A DNA stretch of 64,000 bases from Narthecium ossifragum (lineage: Eukaryota; Streptophyta; Magnoliopsida; Dioscoreales; Nartheciaceae). The notes beneath the pieces were generated by a model. That model was given only the letters and a program-made list of their open reading frames with translations, had not been told where the DNA came from and made no database searches. Below are positions 11,201 to 24,100 of the stretch, piece after piece (the stretch's first letter is position 1; each line of letters begins with the position of its first letter). Where the stretch lies: assembly GCA_963920575.1 (NCBI GenBank), contig OY986966.1, forward strand, positions 15,867,888 through 15,931,887. The letters are read 5' to 3'. The position numbers and the translations under genes were made by a program.

Positions 11201-11593
11201 TGTTATACCCTAACCCAGAAAACCCATCCGGACCGGATTCGGGGGTGGTGCAATCGGTGGGGTATTGCATATCAGTGCAATAGTTAATCCCCACCGTCCT
11301 TATCCATCAGCTTAACAGGGACGGTGGGGATGAGGGTGGCGTTGCATACTGGCATGGGGATGCGCGCACGCCCCTTTCCATAGTGCCGCTCACCCCCCAT
11401 TAAATATACGCACCAAACCTCTGCTCCCTACCACTACATGCCCCTCCTCTCGCCGGCGATCCACCCTCCGCCGTACTGCTCACCGTCGCTTCCACCGCCG
11501 GAGGCGGGAGGTACATTTGTTTGTTATTTATTAATTAGCTTGAATATCTTGTTATTAAGGACATCAATAGAGTACTATAAGGCTAACACATAT

Positions 11594-12288
11594 ATGGGTT
11601 TGATGCTTGAGGGAAAGATTGCTCTCATAACCGGCGGCGCCGGCGGGCTGGGAAAGGCGGGCGCCCGGGAATTCATCAGGGAGGGCTCGACGTGATGCAC
11701 AACACCGCCGGCATCGTCGGCCAGTGGATGCTGCTGGACATCTCCGGCCTCGATCTGGACCTCTTCGATCGTGTCATGGCCGTCAACGTCCGGGGAACGC
11801 TCGCCGGAATCAAGCATGCGGCCCGTGTCATGAGCCCAATTGGATCAGGCTCGATCATATGTACTTGTAGCATTAGTGGTGTCCTAGGTGGGCTTGGGCC
11901 TCACCCCTATAGCATATCCAAGTTCGCCATCCCCGGATTAGTGAGGTCGACGGCGAGCGAGCTTTGCCGGCGAGGTGTCCGAGTGAACTACATTTCGCCA
12001 TTCGTGGTTCCGACGAACTTTGTTGTCGAGCAATTCCGGCAGATATATCAGGGGGCCGGCCCGGAGCGGATAACGGAGATCATCGGAGGTCTGGGGGAGC
12101 TGAAAGGGGCAAAGTGCGAAGAGATCGACATCGCCAAGGCCGCCGTGTATCTTGCCTCGGACGACTCACAGTATGTTTCCGGGCATAATTTGGTGGTGGA
12201 TGGAGGATTCACTTGTTCCAAGCAGCTTAACTTCCTTACCCGATTCGGGGGTGGTGCAATCGGTGGGGTATTGCACATCAGTGGCTAA
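11594..12288 (+). pseudogene. Captured short-chain dehydrogenase/reductase (SDR), internally deleted
   Basis: Two frames make up the gene. The first (11594-11695) starts MGLMLEGK and has the nucleotide-binding motif TGGAGGLG. After a stop, the second (11697-12288) starts MHNTAGIVG, the NNAG element, and carries the catalytic CSISG serine and YSISK (Tyr-xxx-Lys), the IxxxxP(F)V segment and a C-terminal VVDGGFT. This order is that of plant SDR110C enzymes such as xanthoxin, secoisolariciresinol or zerumbone dehydrogenases. About 60 codons between the two parts, including the second half of the NAD site, are missing, so activity is unlikely. The last dozen codons are read from transposon terminal sequence. 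The GC content is far above the surroundings. Family: sure; substrate: unknown. Confidence 0.8.
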
Positions 12289-12557
12289 TTAATAAATAAC
12301 AAACAAACGTACCTCCCGACTCCGGCGGTGGAAGCGAAGCCGGCCAGCCTCCCGGCATCACCGGCTCTTCTCGCCACCAACGTTTTGAACCTGGTTGAGA
12401 ATATATCATCAAGATGGTGAGATCCCAATGTAAAAATAAAACAGGAAGAAGAAGAAGAGGAGGTGGTTAAACGAGCTCCACTTGGAGAAGAGGCGGAGTA
12501 TGATGGCGACGGTGAGCAGTACGGCGGAGGGTGGATCGCCGGCGAGAGGAGGGGCAT
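12285..12557 (-). pseudogene. Captured gene 5' end in the right Pack-MULE arm
   Basis: A 90-codon minus-strand frame starts in the terminal repeat (MPLLSPAIHPPPYC). It includes a GC-rich segment ending GFASTAGVGRY, followed by GTACGT, a good splice donor. An overlapping frame is rich in hydrophobic residues. The left arm starts with the same codons but lacks 170 bp, so both arms derive from one captured or spliced host exon. I do not recognise the gene. Confidence 0.3.
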
Positions 12558-14285
12558 GTAGTGGTAGGGAGCAGAGGCTTTGGTGCGTATATTTAATGGG
12601 GGGTGAGCGGCACTATGGAAAGGGACGTGCGCGCATCCCCATGCAAGTATGCAACGCCACCCTCATCCCCACCGTCCCTGTTAAGCTGATGGATAAGGAC
12701 GGTGGGGATTAACTATTGCACTGATGTGCAATACCCCACCGATTGCACCACCCCCGAATCCATCCGGACCGGGGTGTGAGGGGACCTACTACTATTCACA
12801 TTCAACTGGCGCGATAGAAGCGGAATTCAGAGTTAATTTAAACAAAAAGACTTCCAATGGTAAAACTGTAATTTCGATGACCTATAACACAAGACAAGTA
12901 GAAACAAGATTTCTATTAAGTTAACATCAAAGTTGTACTATTTAGACATTAGATACAGATTTATTAAAATTCCTCAAAGGGGGAAATTATACATTTAAAA
13001 AATCCTCAAAGGATCTCTATTTATAAAAAGTACAAAAGAGTACAACAAATCTCTCATAGCAACCTCAAACGCCTCTAGAAGTCGTCGCACCACCAAGAGC
13101 TGGTCCAGCTGGAACTAAAAAAGATGAGCTAGCGTCTGCACCTGCAAAACACAGCCGGGCTAGGAGTGAGCAACAAAGCACAGTAGGGTTCTACTCTACG
13201 TCGCACAGAAAGGAAAGGGAACTACAAAGTCCCGGGACTCCATCTCATCTCTAGGAAAAACTCGTGTTACGTCCAAAGCCTACCCTAGGGCACGCGCTCG
13301 GTGACTTCCACTGTTAATGGCCGTCCCTCTCTCTACAACCAAGCACTCCAGCGTTGAACAACAGGGCATAGGATCCAGGGTGGCACGTAACTTCCCCTAA
13401 AACAGATACTGAGACTGAGACTTGAATCCTGGGCGACCTCTACACCTCAATCAGAATAATTATAGCCAGCTAGACACCAACCTCAAGAGTACAATAATTC
13501 AATCCAATACAATCACGCCCTAAAGCTTGCTACCCATCTTCGGTTCTAGAGCTAGATCCGAGTTACCTGAGAATCTCAGATCAGCGATCAACCCATGGCC
13601 CCGCCTAACCTGAAATGCCTCTAATGCATACAGTGCATTAACATATACAAGTATCTAACCTATATGTCACTATATGCCACATCATCATATGAGTTCAACA
13701 AGTTAAACTACAGTATTATAAAGAATCCAAACTTATTCTTAAACAACAGTCGACAATGGCGTTATACAATAGCCTTCAGTGCACCCCGACACCTGACAGG
13801 CTAAGGTTCCATAGTTATCCCGCATACAACTAATCTACCAAGTACAACGATAATTCTATCAACCAAGCTACCTAAACATTCAAGCAATCCATGATGCAAC
13901 CATTTTACACTACTGCCCCCGGTGCACGCCGGCAATCAGTTGGGCTATATTAAAGCAGTAGGCCACACCGTCGGCCCACTTATACTAAGCATGCAAGGAC
14001 ACACCTTCGACCCATTTATCTACTCATTCCTAGGGGTCGTCACTTCCCCAGTTAACCACAAAGCAGTAAATTGCTATGTACAATGAGGCGGATACAGCAA
14101 TCACAAGCTATACGTACATATATATATGGCATGCTTATCGAGAAACCGCTTGAATTCCCAAAACGTCGATAAATCAGTCCAAAACCAAAAATACGGTATA
14201 ATCCGAAGATAAATTCATCAAAATCTCGATTAAAATATTATATTAGTCACTAGCTATCATCGGGAAAGCCACGCAAGAAGGTCGG

Positions 14286-15696
14286 TGATGAGTCACTAAA
14301 TATTCATAGTTAAACCCCTTAAATTACCTTTGTTAAGGATAGAGTACTTGTATTTAATAGTTAGTTAGTTGATTGCAGGTTTAATCATGATTTGAGAACA
14401 AATACAAGAAATTCGGCAAAAAAGATTAATTTATGTGATAAGGACTGCTTCGTCGCCTATCAGGAGAATATTCTCTAGAAATTCTGTATAAATCCAAATG
14501 TTTTGGAAATGTAGTACATGATAGAAGACGTCAAGACCTGCAACTTTCATGTTGGACACTTTGTGAGACTCATGATGGATTGATACCAGTTTAGAAGAAG
14601 ATAAAGATATACATGTGCTGGAAAACTGGTCCATTGATATTTAGAAGAATATTCATAAAATATTCTTGATAAGTCCAAATATTATGAAATATTCGGGATA
14701 TGACAGAGGACATCCTAATCTACAACGTTTGTGTTGGACAAGGTTTCCTATTCCGAACGGATTGGACCCAGTTACGCTCGGAATAAGACTGCTAGAATTA
14801 ATTCAGGAAATCCGAGTTGTAATTGAAGTCCAACTCAACTCAAACTCTAATTTCAGGAGTTCTCCTATAAATAGGGTTATTGATCCGAAAATAATCATCT
14901 TTTCGACTATCTTTGGAGAAGGAAAAACAAGATGGCGAGGATGCGGATGGTGACAGCTTCCTATTCCAAGCCGATGGTGTTCATCCAAAAGATGAGTTGC
15001 TAATTATTGTACTTAGGATTATTCATGAAACCCTAGCATAGTTTTCTATCCTCTTTGGTTTGACTCTTGTAATATTCTCAAGACATGATCTTATGGATTT
15101 GATTTTAATGTTAATAGAGTTGAGGGAACAGAGTTCCTTGACGTACTTTTAGTCCTACATGATTTCTGTGATTGATTGTATAGATTCATAGGATGGTTTT
15201 CATGTGGTTTGTGAATACCCGATGAGATACTTTATGCTTAGTGAGGATAGGTTGTGCTAAGGTTACCACGAAGATAAGCTATGCTAATCGAAGATAAAGT
15301 ATGCCTTTGGAAAACACTTATCTTATTTTAGGGATACATGTAAGCTTAAGAAGCTGTGCATCGATAATGTTTAAAGAATAGAATAAGAGAATAATTAGAG
15401 AAGATTGAAGGCGAAACTTGGGCGAAGTAATTCCTAAGTCACCAATCCATTGATTCAAATTGATCATATTTAATTGCTTTTCTTAGATAGTTTTAGGTTA
15501 ATTGAAACTTATCATTGCTTCTTTTGCTTAGGTTTAGAGTTTTGAGAATTGATTTCAATCTTTCCTGGTAAATTCCTTATGGTTCGACTACAGACTTCAC
15601 CGCTATTCTACCTAATAGTGTAGTGATTGAATAAAGATTATAATATAATATTTGATTGAGTTTGCAACATTTTAACGACACGTTCGCAACACATCA
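14286..15696 (+). mobile_element. LTR-B copy 1, solo LTR with perfect TSD
   Basis: This 1411-bp LTR begins TGATGAGTCACT, ends GCAACACATCA, and is flanked by GTCGG at 14281-14285 and 15697-15701. It has a TATA box (CCTATAAATAGGG near 14862). It is homologous along its length to 37282-38653, which is followed by a primer site; this fixes the orientation as plus. It is inserted in LTR-A copy 3. Confidence 0.9.
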
Positions 15697-15764
15697 GTCG
15701 GGTCGAAAAGAAATCGAGAGCAACGAAATCGGATCAAAATGTGTTAGCAACAAACATGAGATCG

Positions 15765-16075
15765 ATCTTCATACCCTGTGAAGATTGATCTTCTCTTCGT
15801 AGCCCACCACCATCAAAACAAGTGATCGATCTTCATGTCTTCCACAATGGGGTCTTTTGTCTGGAACAGAAGAGATCGATCTTTCTATCCAGGAAGATCG
15901 ATCTTCCCAAAGTGGATGCTATGTCTGGAATAAAAGAGATCAATCTTTATACACAGAAAATCGATCTTCTTCAGAAGAGACACAGTGCTAACTCACAAAA
16001 GATCGATAGAAGAAGATCCTTCATAGTCGGCAGCCTACTTGGCAACAAGAAGATCGATCTTCATGATCCTTCTTC
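15765..16075. repeat. Array of AGATCGATCT palindromes
   Basis: About nine units with core AGATCGATCTT, some degenerate (ATCAATCTT, AAATCGATCTT), occur within 310 bp of LTR-A copy 3. They lie 1.0-1.3 kb from its TGTGAGG end. Confidence 0.9.
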
Positions 16076-17047
16076 ATGCCGGCAGCACTTATGAATAGTG
16101 TTGTAAATCCAATTTCTTGAATTCGATCTATCAAAACTCATTGAATTAAAACGAAACTTGGAAGGGATATGCAATTGGGTGTGGGGAATCTAACGAAACC
16201 AAGAAATCCAACTTTAGATGATCAAATCCTCAGATTTTAGACAAATTGCATAAAAACTGACAAAGCTGATGAAAACTCAATTACGAGGATTTGATCTATC
16301 AAACGGCGATGAAATTCACTCAAACTTTGAGGGAAGGTAGATTAGATGGTGGGGAATCCATTCATGCAATAAAAACGACACTTAGATCGTCAAATATCAT
16401 ATATGAGCCGATCTAGCCGAAAAATCGACAAAAATACAGAGTTCATGCGATAGAATACAGAAACGACACAATAGCAACGTGTAACACTTAACAAGGAACT
16501 AGAATACAGGATTACAAACCATTCCAACACATAAAACTATATCAAAGCACAATTAATCAATCATAGGGTTACCAATTCATAGGAATTGGGTAGAAACACC
16601 TACATATATAGAAAAGCAGGCGATCTACGAGATCCTCTACTCTGATCATCACGGATCCGCGCCGAAAAACCACAGCCGAAGCACCAGCCGGCAACCAAGG
16701 TGATAGAGAAGGAGAGAAAAAGAAAGTGAAGAGAAGAGAGAGAAAAGAAAAGGGGGGAGTATTTATAGAGATATGAAACGATCTCGACCGTCCGATTCGA
16801 TCTTTCCCGATCGAACTCTGATCTTCCGATCAAAAGAACCTCTAAGGTTCTATACAATCACATTCATCAATCCAAGGCAGTGTGTGCATAACCCGGGTGT
16901 AAAACAGACCGCTAGGGCGGCAATTTTGTCCATGGGGTCCAAAATGGCAATATTATCGCCCGATCGCACTCGACGTGGAATCAAACCAACAAGAAAATGA
17001 CCCTCGACCTACGCGGTTGAACCAGGTTAGAGAAACGGGTCCTCACA

Positions 17048-17121
17048 AGCTACGCCTTCGTTCTATCTTCCATCCAGATGTTATGGACATGATCCTAAAA
17101 GTCATAATACATCTAGCACCA
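17048..17121 (+). pseudogene. LINE ORF2 fragment 2 (between two LTR-A insertions)
   Basis: This 74-bp remnant encodes KLRSIFHPDVMDMILK-type sequence, the 'L...F....v..IL.i' stretch that precedes the zinc-binding RT domain in plant LINEs. It is bounded by the target duplications of LTR-A copies 3 and 4 and continues in sense at 19238. Confidence 0.75.
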
Positions 17122-18139
17122 TGTCGCGCCCCGACCCGCAGAGCCCAGACCGGGCCGGGACACGAGGGGAAAAAACCTACAACCACTAGCCTCAACTGGC
17201 GGAAACAGTTGAGACTAAGGCCCAGCTGGCGGAAACAGCTAGACAACACAGAGAAAGAGCGGAAGCAAAGGAACTAAACAACAGCTACAAGGGATCAACA
17301 GTCCCCAAAAAGAAGCTACACCACCCATCGGGGTCTCCGCGAACGCACAAACGAACCCATCCTGACCCTCAGATGTGGTCAGGATCCGGCACGCTGCCAC
17401 GAGACTGCCGACGGGGAAGCACCGGAGGAGAACGGGGACCCGCACCTGCAAACAAACACAGTCCAGGTAGGTATGAGCAACAACTCAGCAGGGTCCTACT
17501 CTACAACTCCCACACACACCAGGGTCAAGCAACCGGACACACTCTGATGCCAAGTACCGAGGCTTGCCAAGGATCCCATAAATCCCGTCAATAACCCGAA
17601 GGGTTCCTGTCCTAGGCGCGTATCTCCGATAACGCCACTGCTCAGGGGTGGGCAACTCCGACATTCCCTGACACAGGGTGGACACGACGCAACCCGTAGG
17701 ACACCCTTCTCCAAGCGGGATCTCCGCACTTGGCGGAACAACCGAGTTTAAGACTACCATCACTTGGTACTCCAAGCAGCAGAGTCAACACCCACCCAAC
17801 CTATCCTAGCATGCCTAATGCACAAGACAACAGGGCAGGATAAGTATGATAAAGCTGTAAACAACAACACAGTAAGGGCACACCTTCGGCTCATTTACAC
17901 TAAACACTTCCGAGGGTCATGACTCCCTCGGTTCACCACAAAGCGGTAAGGGCATACCGTCAGCCCATTTATTCTACACACCCGAGAGGCATCACCCTCC
18001 CAGTTCAACCACAAAGCGATAAGCAATCATGCATAATTCATAACAGGACAAACCCCGAGGGCAAAATCGTAAAAACCATTTACATGCGGAGCCCCGCGGG
18101 CAAAACAGCACTTAAAGCAAGTAAAACCCTTTCTGCACC

Positions 18140-18372
18140 GAAAGAGATCGATCTCCTATAGCATGGAGATCGATCTTCCTCGAGGCTAGAAGCACCCGTC
18201 CTGGTCACCCCAACAAGATCGATCTCCACCCATATGAAGATCGATCTTTTAGGTGACCCACGACGCACTGGCGCCAGCCGCCAAGAGATCGATCTTCCTC
18301 CCAGGGAAATCGCTCTCACTCGGGCGGGCTGGGCCACCCCGACCAAGATCGATCTCATCCCAAGAGATCGAT
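18140..18372. repeat. Array of GAGATCGATCTC palindromes
   Basis: Seven AGATCGATCT-type units occur in 230 bp of LTR-A copy 4, 0.87-1.1 kb from the TGTGAGG end. This is the same relative region that carries GGTCGACC palindromes in LTR-A copies 7, 11 and 12. Confidence 0.9.
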
Positions 18373-18927
18373 CATGATTGGGTTCTCCGGCGGCCGGATG
18401 GCGAGGAGCACCGCCGGAAACCTCCACCATACCTCACCAAACTAGGTGGGCTGGTAGATCTCAGTGCCACGAAGCTACTCATGGCTTCAAAACCGGGAAA
18501 GAACAACTCCACAAGGAGATCTATCAAGATCAAAACCCAGATTCAAAACCCTCAAACAAACCGGAGTCTTAGAGGAAGAACCCTACCTCTTCAACGCAAC
18601 TTCGATCCACAAGTCCTACCCCAGGACCTTCCTCGCCTTGCTACGAACCCAACGAGCCTTCAAGCTCCCGGAAAGGTGGCCGGAGGAGGAAGAACGGCGA
18701 GCGAAAGCTCTTAGCCGGAACAGGGGAAAGCAGAGCCGCGAGGAAGAAGAAGGAAGAAGAGGAAGAAAGGAAGGAGGAGGGGAAGGGGTAAGGCCGGGGG
18801 AAAGCCGGCGAAGGCGGGGAAAAGCTGGGGGAGGGGAGGGAAAGTCTTCCCTCCCCTGACAGGGGAAGCGACGGCCACCGCGGTGGCCGTCCTTCGGAAG
18901 CCACCGACAAGGACTTCCAGGCACAGG

Positions 18928-19027
18928 GAGATCGATCTTCATGGCCATGGAGATCGATCTTCCTCGCCCAGAACGGCGACCACTTAGGCACAGAGAGATC
19001 GATCTTCATTGCCATGGAGATCGATCT
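18928..19027. repeat. Promoter-side AGATCGATCT palindrome cluster
   Basis: Four GAGATCGATCT units, paired around CATGGCCATGG-like spacers, lie 210-310 bp from the TGTGAGG end of LTR-A copy 4. The core is the same as in the larger array of the same copy. Confidence 0.9.
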
Positions 19028-19237
19028 CCCTTGCCCAAAACGGCAACCCTGGGCCGAGAAAACGGGCCCAAGCCCAGAACTCCCAAACTAGGTCCCACCT
19101 AACCTTTCTAACAAACACAAGCATCAACCAAGGTCTGTGTGTGCACAACCAGTGTGAAACGACTGCCAAGGTGCAATTTCCCAAATTGCCATTGGGGTCA
19201 ACAACAAGCCAAGGGGATGGAGGGACGGGTCCTCACA

Positions 19238-19668
19238 CACCATCCCCTGATCAACTAATATGGATGTTCTCTAGCAATGGTCTCATCTCTACCTCTTCTA
19301 TCTATCAATGGTTGTCGGCCCAAGCTACCAGTTCTGACTTTGACAAGGTATGCTCCTTCTCCTGGATGAATCTCTGGAAAGTCCCGGCTGGTTCTAGAAT
19401 CAAACACTTTCTCTGGCATCTCCGGCATCAAAAACTTGCGACGGCTGAGGTCCTCTGGAGATGCAATTGCATCCCTGATCCCACTTGCAAACGATGCGAC
19501 ATTGATATTCAGTTACTAGAGCATATCTTCTTCGAATGTGACTTCGCCAGGTATGTTTGTGTTGAAAATCTATGTATGAAATTGCATAACAACATTAACG
19601 AGAACTTACTCGTTAGCCTAGGATCTTCTTCTCCTGTTCTATTTGTTTCACGTGATCCAGGTATATCT
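19238..19668 (+). pseudogene. LINE ORF2 fragment 3: zinc-binding RT domain (zf-RVT)
   Basis: The frame encodes SPDQLIWMFSSNGLIS...SIYQWL, then WKVPAGSRIKHFLWHL, then CxxC...HIFFECDFA. This is the zinc-binding domain found at the end of the reverse transcriptase of plant L1-type LINEs (PF13966 type), with Cys, Cys, His and Cys ligands visible. It continues the sequence of 17048-17121. It is cut at 19668 by the end of a copia element and resumes near 26094. Confidence 0.85.
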
Positions 19669-19945
19669 TGTTACGAGAACAAAGATCAATGAGTCACAGC
19701 CCAAATTCCTTCTTCCTCTCTCTAGTTCTTCTCTACTGAATTTCTTCAAAAAACTTCTCTCTTGATCACTCGACGGGAAGCACACTCTCAGTGAAACTTG
19801 AACCCCTTCCCTAAAGTCTCCAAACGATTCTATTAGTTAGCAGTTTTAGTAACTGCTAGTAACCGTTTGAATAACTCAATGTGGGTTAGGCTTGTTAATT
19901 GGGTCTAGCCATCATTGGCGACCATAGCTTGTTTATAAACCAACA
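19669..19945 (-). repeat. 3' LTR of the copia element (277 bp)
   Basis: On the minus strand it begins TGTTGGTTTATAAAC and ends CTCGTAACA. It is preceded by a purine-rich CGGCGAGTGGGAGA tract. The TGTTGG...TAACA termini form the usual short inverted ends. The adjacent LINE bases are TATCT; no partner duplication could be found on the right. Confidence 0.75.
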
Positions 19946-21127
19946 TCTCCCACTCGCCGATGATGTGTTGGATTTATCCAGTAGTGTAGACAGAACTTAG
20001 ATTTTTCTAGAATCCATTCATACAGGAAAAATGGGCCGTGCGACCTGAAAGCACACAAATGATGGGAGCTCCAATATAGAAACCGGTTAAGGTCATAAAG
20101 GAGACATCAACCATATTGACGAAGTAAAATATAATTGAAACATGTACTTTAGTACCCCAAACATTTTTAGCTACACATAACCGAGTATGACTAGATCCCT
20201 CAGAAGTCCAATACTCATTACTCTCTTATTACAAATATTCACAATCATGTCCTACTTTCTCAAGTGACATTATTGTCCGGCCGGAGAATATAAGTAACAG
20301 GTGTAAAACTAAATCTGTTCTTTCTTTTGCACTTATATCATTAGGATCAGAATTAATTCGCTTCCCAGTAGTGCTCCTTTAGATCGAATCGACTCATGAT
20401 CATAGATAACACTCTAAAGTAGCAAACATTAATCCTTTCACTTTGTGATATAGTCAAAAGTTACAAAGGGTAACATTTGAGATCTAAATTAAGATCTCCA
20501 GGACTCACACAGTATAGAAGCAGGGAACCATTCCATACTTCCTGATAGGTCAGCAAGCACATGCAGTATGAAATGCATGTTACGGTGGAGCTTCTCTTTT
20601 CTTTTTTACTAAGATAAAGAGTGTATGTCATTGCTCTTCTTAAGTAAACACACCATACAAGTCTTAGTCTTGTTGCCAAACCAACTCAGGCGGCAAACTT
20701 GAAATTTCTATTTGCTCACTATCTACAGCGCCAGATAAAAAATTTCACACTTGGCTTCAATTGATAAATTCATGGATAGTGGGATATTATCCATGTCGAT
20801 TCTTTTAGAATCTCATCTTGGTTTTAACCAAGGCGACTAAAATTTAAACTAAATTTGCTCCCACTGCGCCTAAAGTCGCTTTCAAAGCAATTAGTTCAAA
20901 TCGTCTCATCTCTGCTCACTCTCTAAGCGCCAGAGGTGATTGTTCGTGTGAGTGAACCAATCATTGTCTATTGACATACAACATTAAACTGTACTAGCTA
21001 TCGCTTACAGTAAAACATCAAAATAATTTGAATGAATTTTACCAACATAAGGCAAAAACAAATTTCATTCAAATCAACTGTAAGGTAATACAAGTGAACC
21101 ATTGGACCAGACCAGATCAGATAACAT

Positions 21128-24100
21128 TCACATTCTACACAAGCCTAGAGATTTTACATATCCAACAAATGAATCTCTAGCTATTGCCTTGGTGAAAGGA
21201 TCAGCAACCATATCTTTTGTAGAAATGTGTTTTAGGATCACCTCCTTTTGTGTAATCATGTCTCTAACATAATGATATCTAATTTGAATATGTTTGGTTT
21301 TTCCATGATACTTAGGATCCTTAGCATAGGCCAACGCAGCCATGCTGTCAGAGAAAATTGTCACCGGTTCTGATGCTGATTTGACAATTTCCAAATGTTG
21401 TAGGAACCTTCTTAACCAAACCGCTTCTTGTATAGCAGAGGAACATGCTACATATTCTGCCTCCATGGTAGACAAGGAAATACAGGATTGTTTCTTGCTA
21501 CTCCATGATATTGCACAACCATTCAACAAGAATGCATATCCTGAAGTTGATTTGCGCTCATCTATATCACCACCCCAATCGGCATCAGTATAACCAACTA
21601 AGCGCAAATCCTTTCCTTGATAGCACAACATAAAATCTGATGTTCCTTTTAGATACCGCAAAATTCTCTTGACTGCCTTCCAATGCTTAATTCCTGGATT
21701 TGACTGATATCTGCTTACCAATCCAACAGCATAGCATATGTCGGGACGTGTGCACATCATTGCATACATCAAACTACCAATAGCACTGGAATAAGGTACA
21801 TTAGACATTCTCTGTTTTTCTTCTGGAGTCTTAGGACACATGTCTATACTTAAGCTCGAGTTTCTTTCAACTGGTGTGTCCATCGGCTTGCAATTGTGCA
21901 TGTGAAAACGCTCTAACATCTTTTTGATGTAAGTCTCTTGAGATAAACCCAAGAGTCTTCTAGCGCGATCCCTTAGAATTTTCACACCCAGCACAAAGCT
22001 AGCTTCACCCATGTCCTTCATCTCGAAATTTGATGATAACCACTTCTTAGTGTTTTCAATCAATTCCTTATCATTTCCAGCCAATAAAATGTCATCAACA
22101 TATAAGGACAAAATGACGAAACCATTATTTGAACGTTTCACATATACACAATGGTCCTCTTCCATCATTGCAAACTTATCCATTAGAATAGCTTGATGAA
22201 ATTTGTGGTTCCATTGTCTAGATGCCTGTTTGAGACCATATATGGATCTTTTAAGCTTGCAAACTTTGCGCTCATTACCTTTAGATTCAAAACCTACAGG
22301 TTGATCCATATATATCTCTTCATCTAGTTTTCCATTGAGAAATGCAGTTTTAACGTCCATTTGGTAAAGGTCTAAGTCCATTTGAGCGACAATAGCTAAG
22401 ATGAGGCGAATTGAAGCAATCCTTACTACAGGTGAGAAGGTTTCTTCATAATCAATTCCCTCCTTTTGGGTATAGCCTTTGGCCACTAGTCGAGCCTTGT
22501 ATTTATCAATAGTCCCATCCGCCTTGCGTTTAATCTTAAGAACCCATTTGTTCCCAATTGATTTACGTCCTGGCGGTAAGTCTACTAATTCCCAATCTTG
22601 ATTGGTTTTCATAGACTCCATTTCCTCCTCCATAGCTTTAATCCATTCCCCAGCTTTAGGACGCGAAAGAGCAGCTTGAACAGTCTTAGGCTCCTCTTCA
22701 TCCTGTGGAGCAACCATAAAAGCTTCCCCCTCAATCTCAAATCGACGACGAGGAATCTTTTCACGGATACTCCTACGAGGTTGAGATTGATCATGATCAT
22801 GCTCCATAGAAGTGATATCATTGCTCCCACTAACCGCTACTTGTTCAGGAATTTCTTCCTCAACTAGTTGGTTGGGTGCTTTATCAGTTAGATCCTCCAC
22901 TTCATAAAGATGAAGATTCTCAATAATCTCTCCTCGTTTAGGGAATTCATTTTCTAGGAAAATAACATCTCGTGACTCAATTTCTGTAATTCTCTCATCA
23001 TTTTCTTCACCCAGAAAAACAAATCCTTTGAAATGATCTGAGTATCTTATAAAGATACACTTCTTCCCCCTAGGACCAAGTTTTCCATATTGGTGAGAAA
23101 TTATGCGTACATAAGCTGCACAACCCCAATGATGCAAATTACCTAAATTAGGCTTTTCGCCTTTCCATAATTCATATGGGGTGGAGGATACAGTTTTAGA
23201 GGGCACACGATTAAGTATATAGGCAGCAGTTAATAATGCATCTCCCCAAAAGGAAATAGGCAAATTAGCTTGTGCCATCATTGACCTAACCATGTCTAAT
23301 AGGGTTCTATTCCTTCTTTCTGCTACTCCATTTTGTTGTGGAGTATAAGGAATAGTTAGCTGTCTAGCTATGCCCTTTTCATCACAAAAACATTTAAATT
23401 GATCAGATAGATATTCACGACCTCGATCAGTCCTAAGAGATTTGATATTTGTGTTTAACTGATTCTCAACCAACCTAGTATAACGTATGAAGCAATCTAA
23501 TGCTTCAGACTTATGAGAGATCAAATAAACATGTCCAAATCTTGTGAAATCATCTATAAATGTGATGAAATAGAAAGCTCCATGCCTAGCCCTTACATTC
23601 ATTGGGCCACAGATGTCAGAATGGATTAATTGCAATGGTGTTGTGGCTCTTTTTGCTTTGCCAAATGGTAATCTTGTTGATTTTCCAGCAAGACAATGCT
23701 CACAAGTTGGTAAATCGACTTTAGCTAGTGAGCCTAATAGGCCTTCTCTAGCCAACCTATTAAGTCGATCCTGCCCAATATGTCCTAATCTAGCATGCCA
23801 TAGAAGATCATCTACAACAATACTAGAATTACCAACAACATAAACGGTAGCATTGTCTATTACATCAACAGGTACGGTGTCCATCACCATAAAACCATCT
23901 AATACAAAACCACAACCATAGTAAACATTGTCTAGAAACAGCTTAACAGAGTTGTCCATAAACACAACACGAAATCCTAATTTCAAAAGAACAAGCACAG
24001 AAACTAAATTTCGGCGAACTTCCGGAGCGTAAAGCACATCATGAAGATATAGAGTGCGACCACCCCGCAACACTAGCTTGTAGGTACCGATCCCAAGCAC

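Larger units (their letters stand above)
11235..12761. mobile_element. Pack-MULE (Mutator-like) carrying dehydrogenase sequence
   Basis: This element of 1527 bp begins GGATTCGGGGGTGGTGCAAT and ends with the inverted form. It is flanked by a perfect 9-bp duplication ATCCGGACC at 11226-11234 and 12762-12770. The terminal inverted repeats are about 300 bp and nearly identical at their outer 250 bp. Long inverted repeats, a 9-bp duplication and a captured gene fragment are the marks of a Pack-MULE. The right arm contains about 170 bp (12343-12508) that the left arm lacks. A 40-bp direct copy of the left terminus also sits inside at 12243-12283, so the element looks composite. It encodes no transposase. 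Confidence 0.9.
11201..17047 (-). mobile_element. LTR-A copy 3 with two nested insertions
   Basis: The ends are TGTTATACCCTAACCC (diverged from TGTCGCGCCCCGACCC) and CCTCACA. The flanks AGCCA (11196-11200) and AGCTA (17048-17052) form a five-base duplication with one mismatch. Removing a Pack-MULE (11235-12761) and a solo LTR-B (14286-15696) leaves an LTR of about 2.9 kb, the longest of the family. It is inserted in a LINE ORF2. The palindrome array at 15765-16075 has core AGATCGATCT. Confidence 0.85.
17122..19237 (-). mobile_element. LTR-A copy 4, solo LTR with perfect TSD
   Basis: This 2116-bp LTR runs TGTCGCGCC...CCTCACA and is flanked by CACCA at 17117-17121 and 19238-19242. Both LTR-A landmarks at the far side (CCCGCGTT...CACACAC and TTTGGTAAATTG equivalents) and the CAGGTGCAG box are present. 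Palindromes with core AGATCGATCT occur at 18140-18372 and 18928-19027. A purine-rich leader lies between them. No internal domains occur. Confidence 0.9.
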
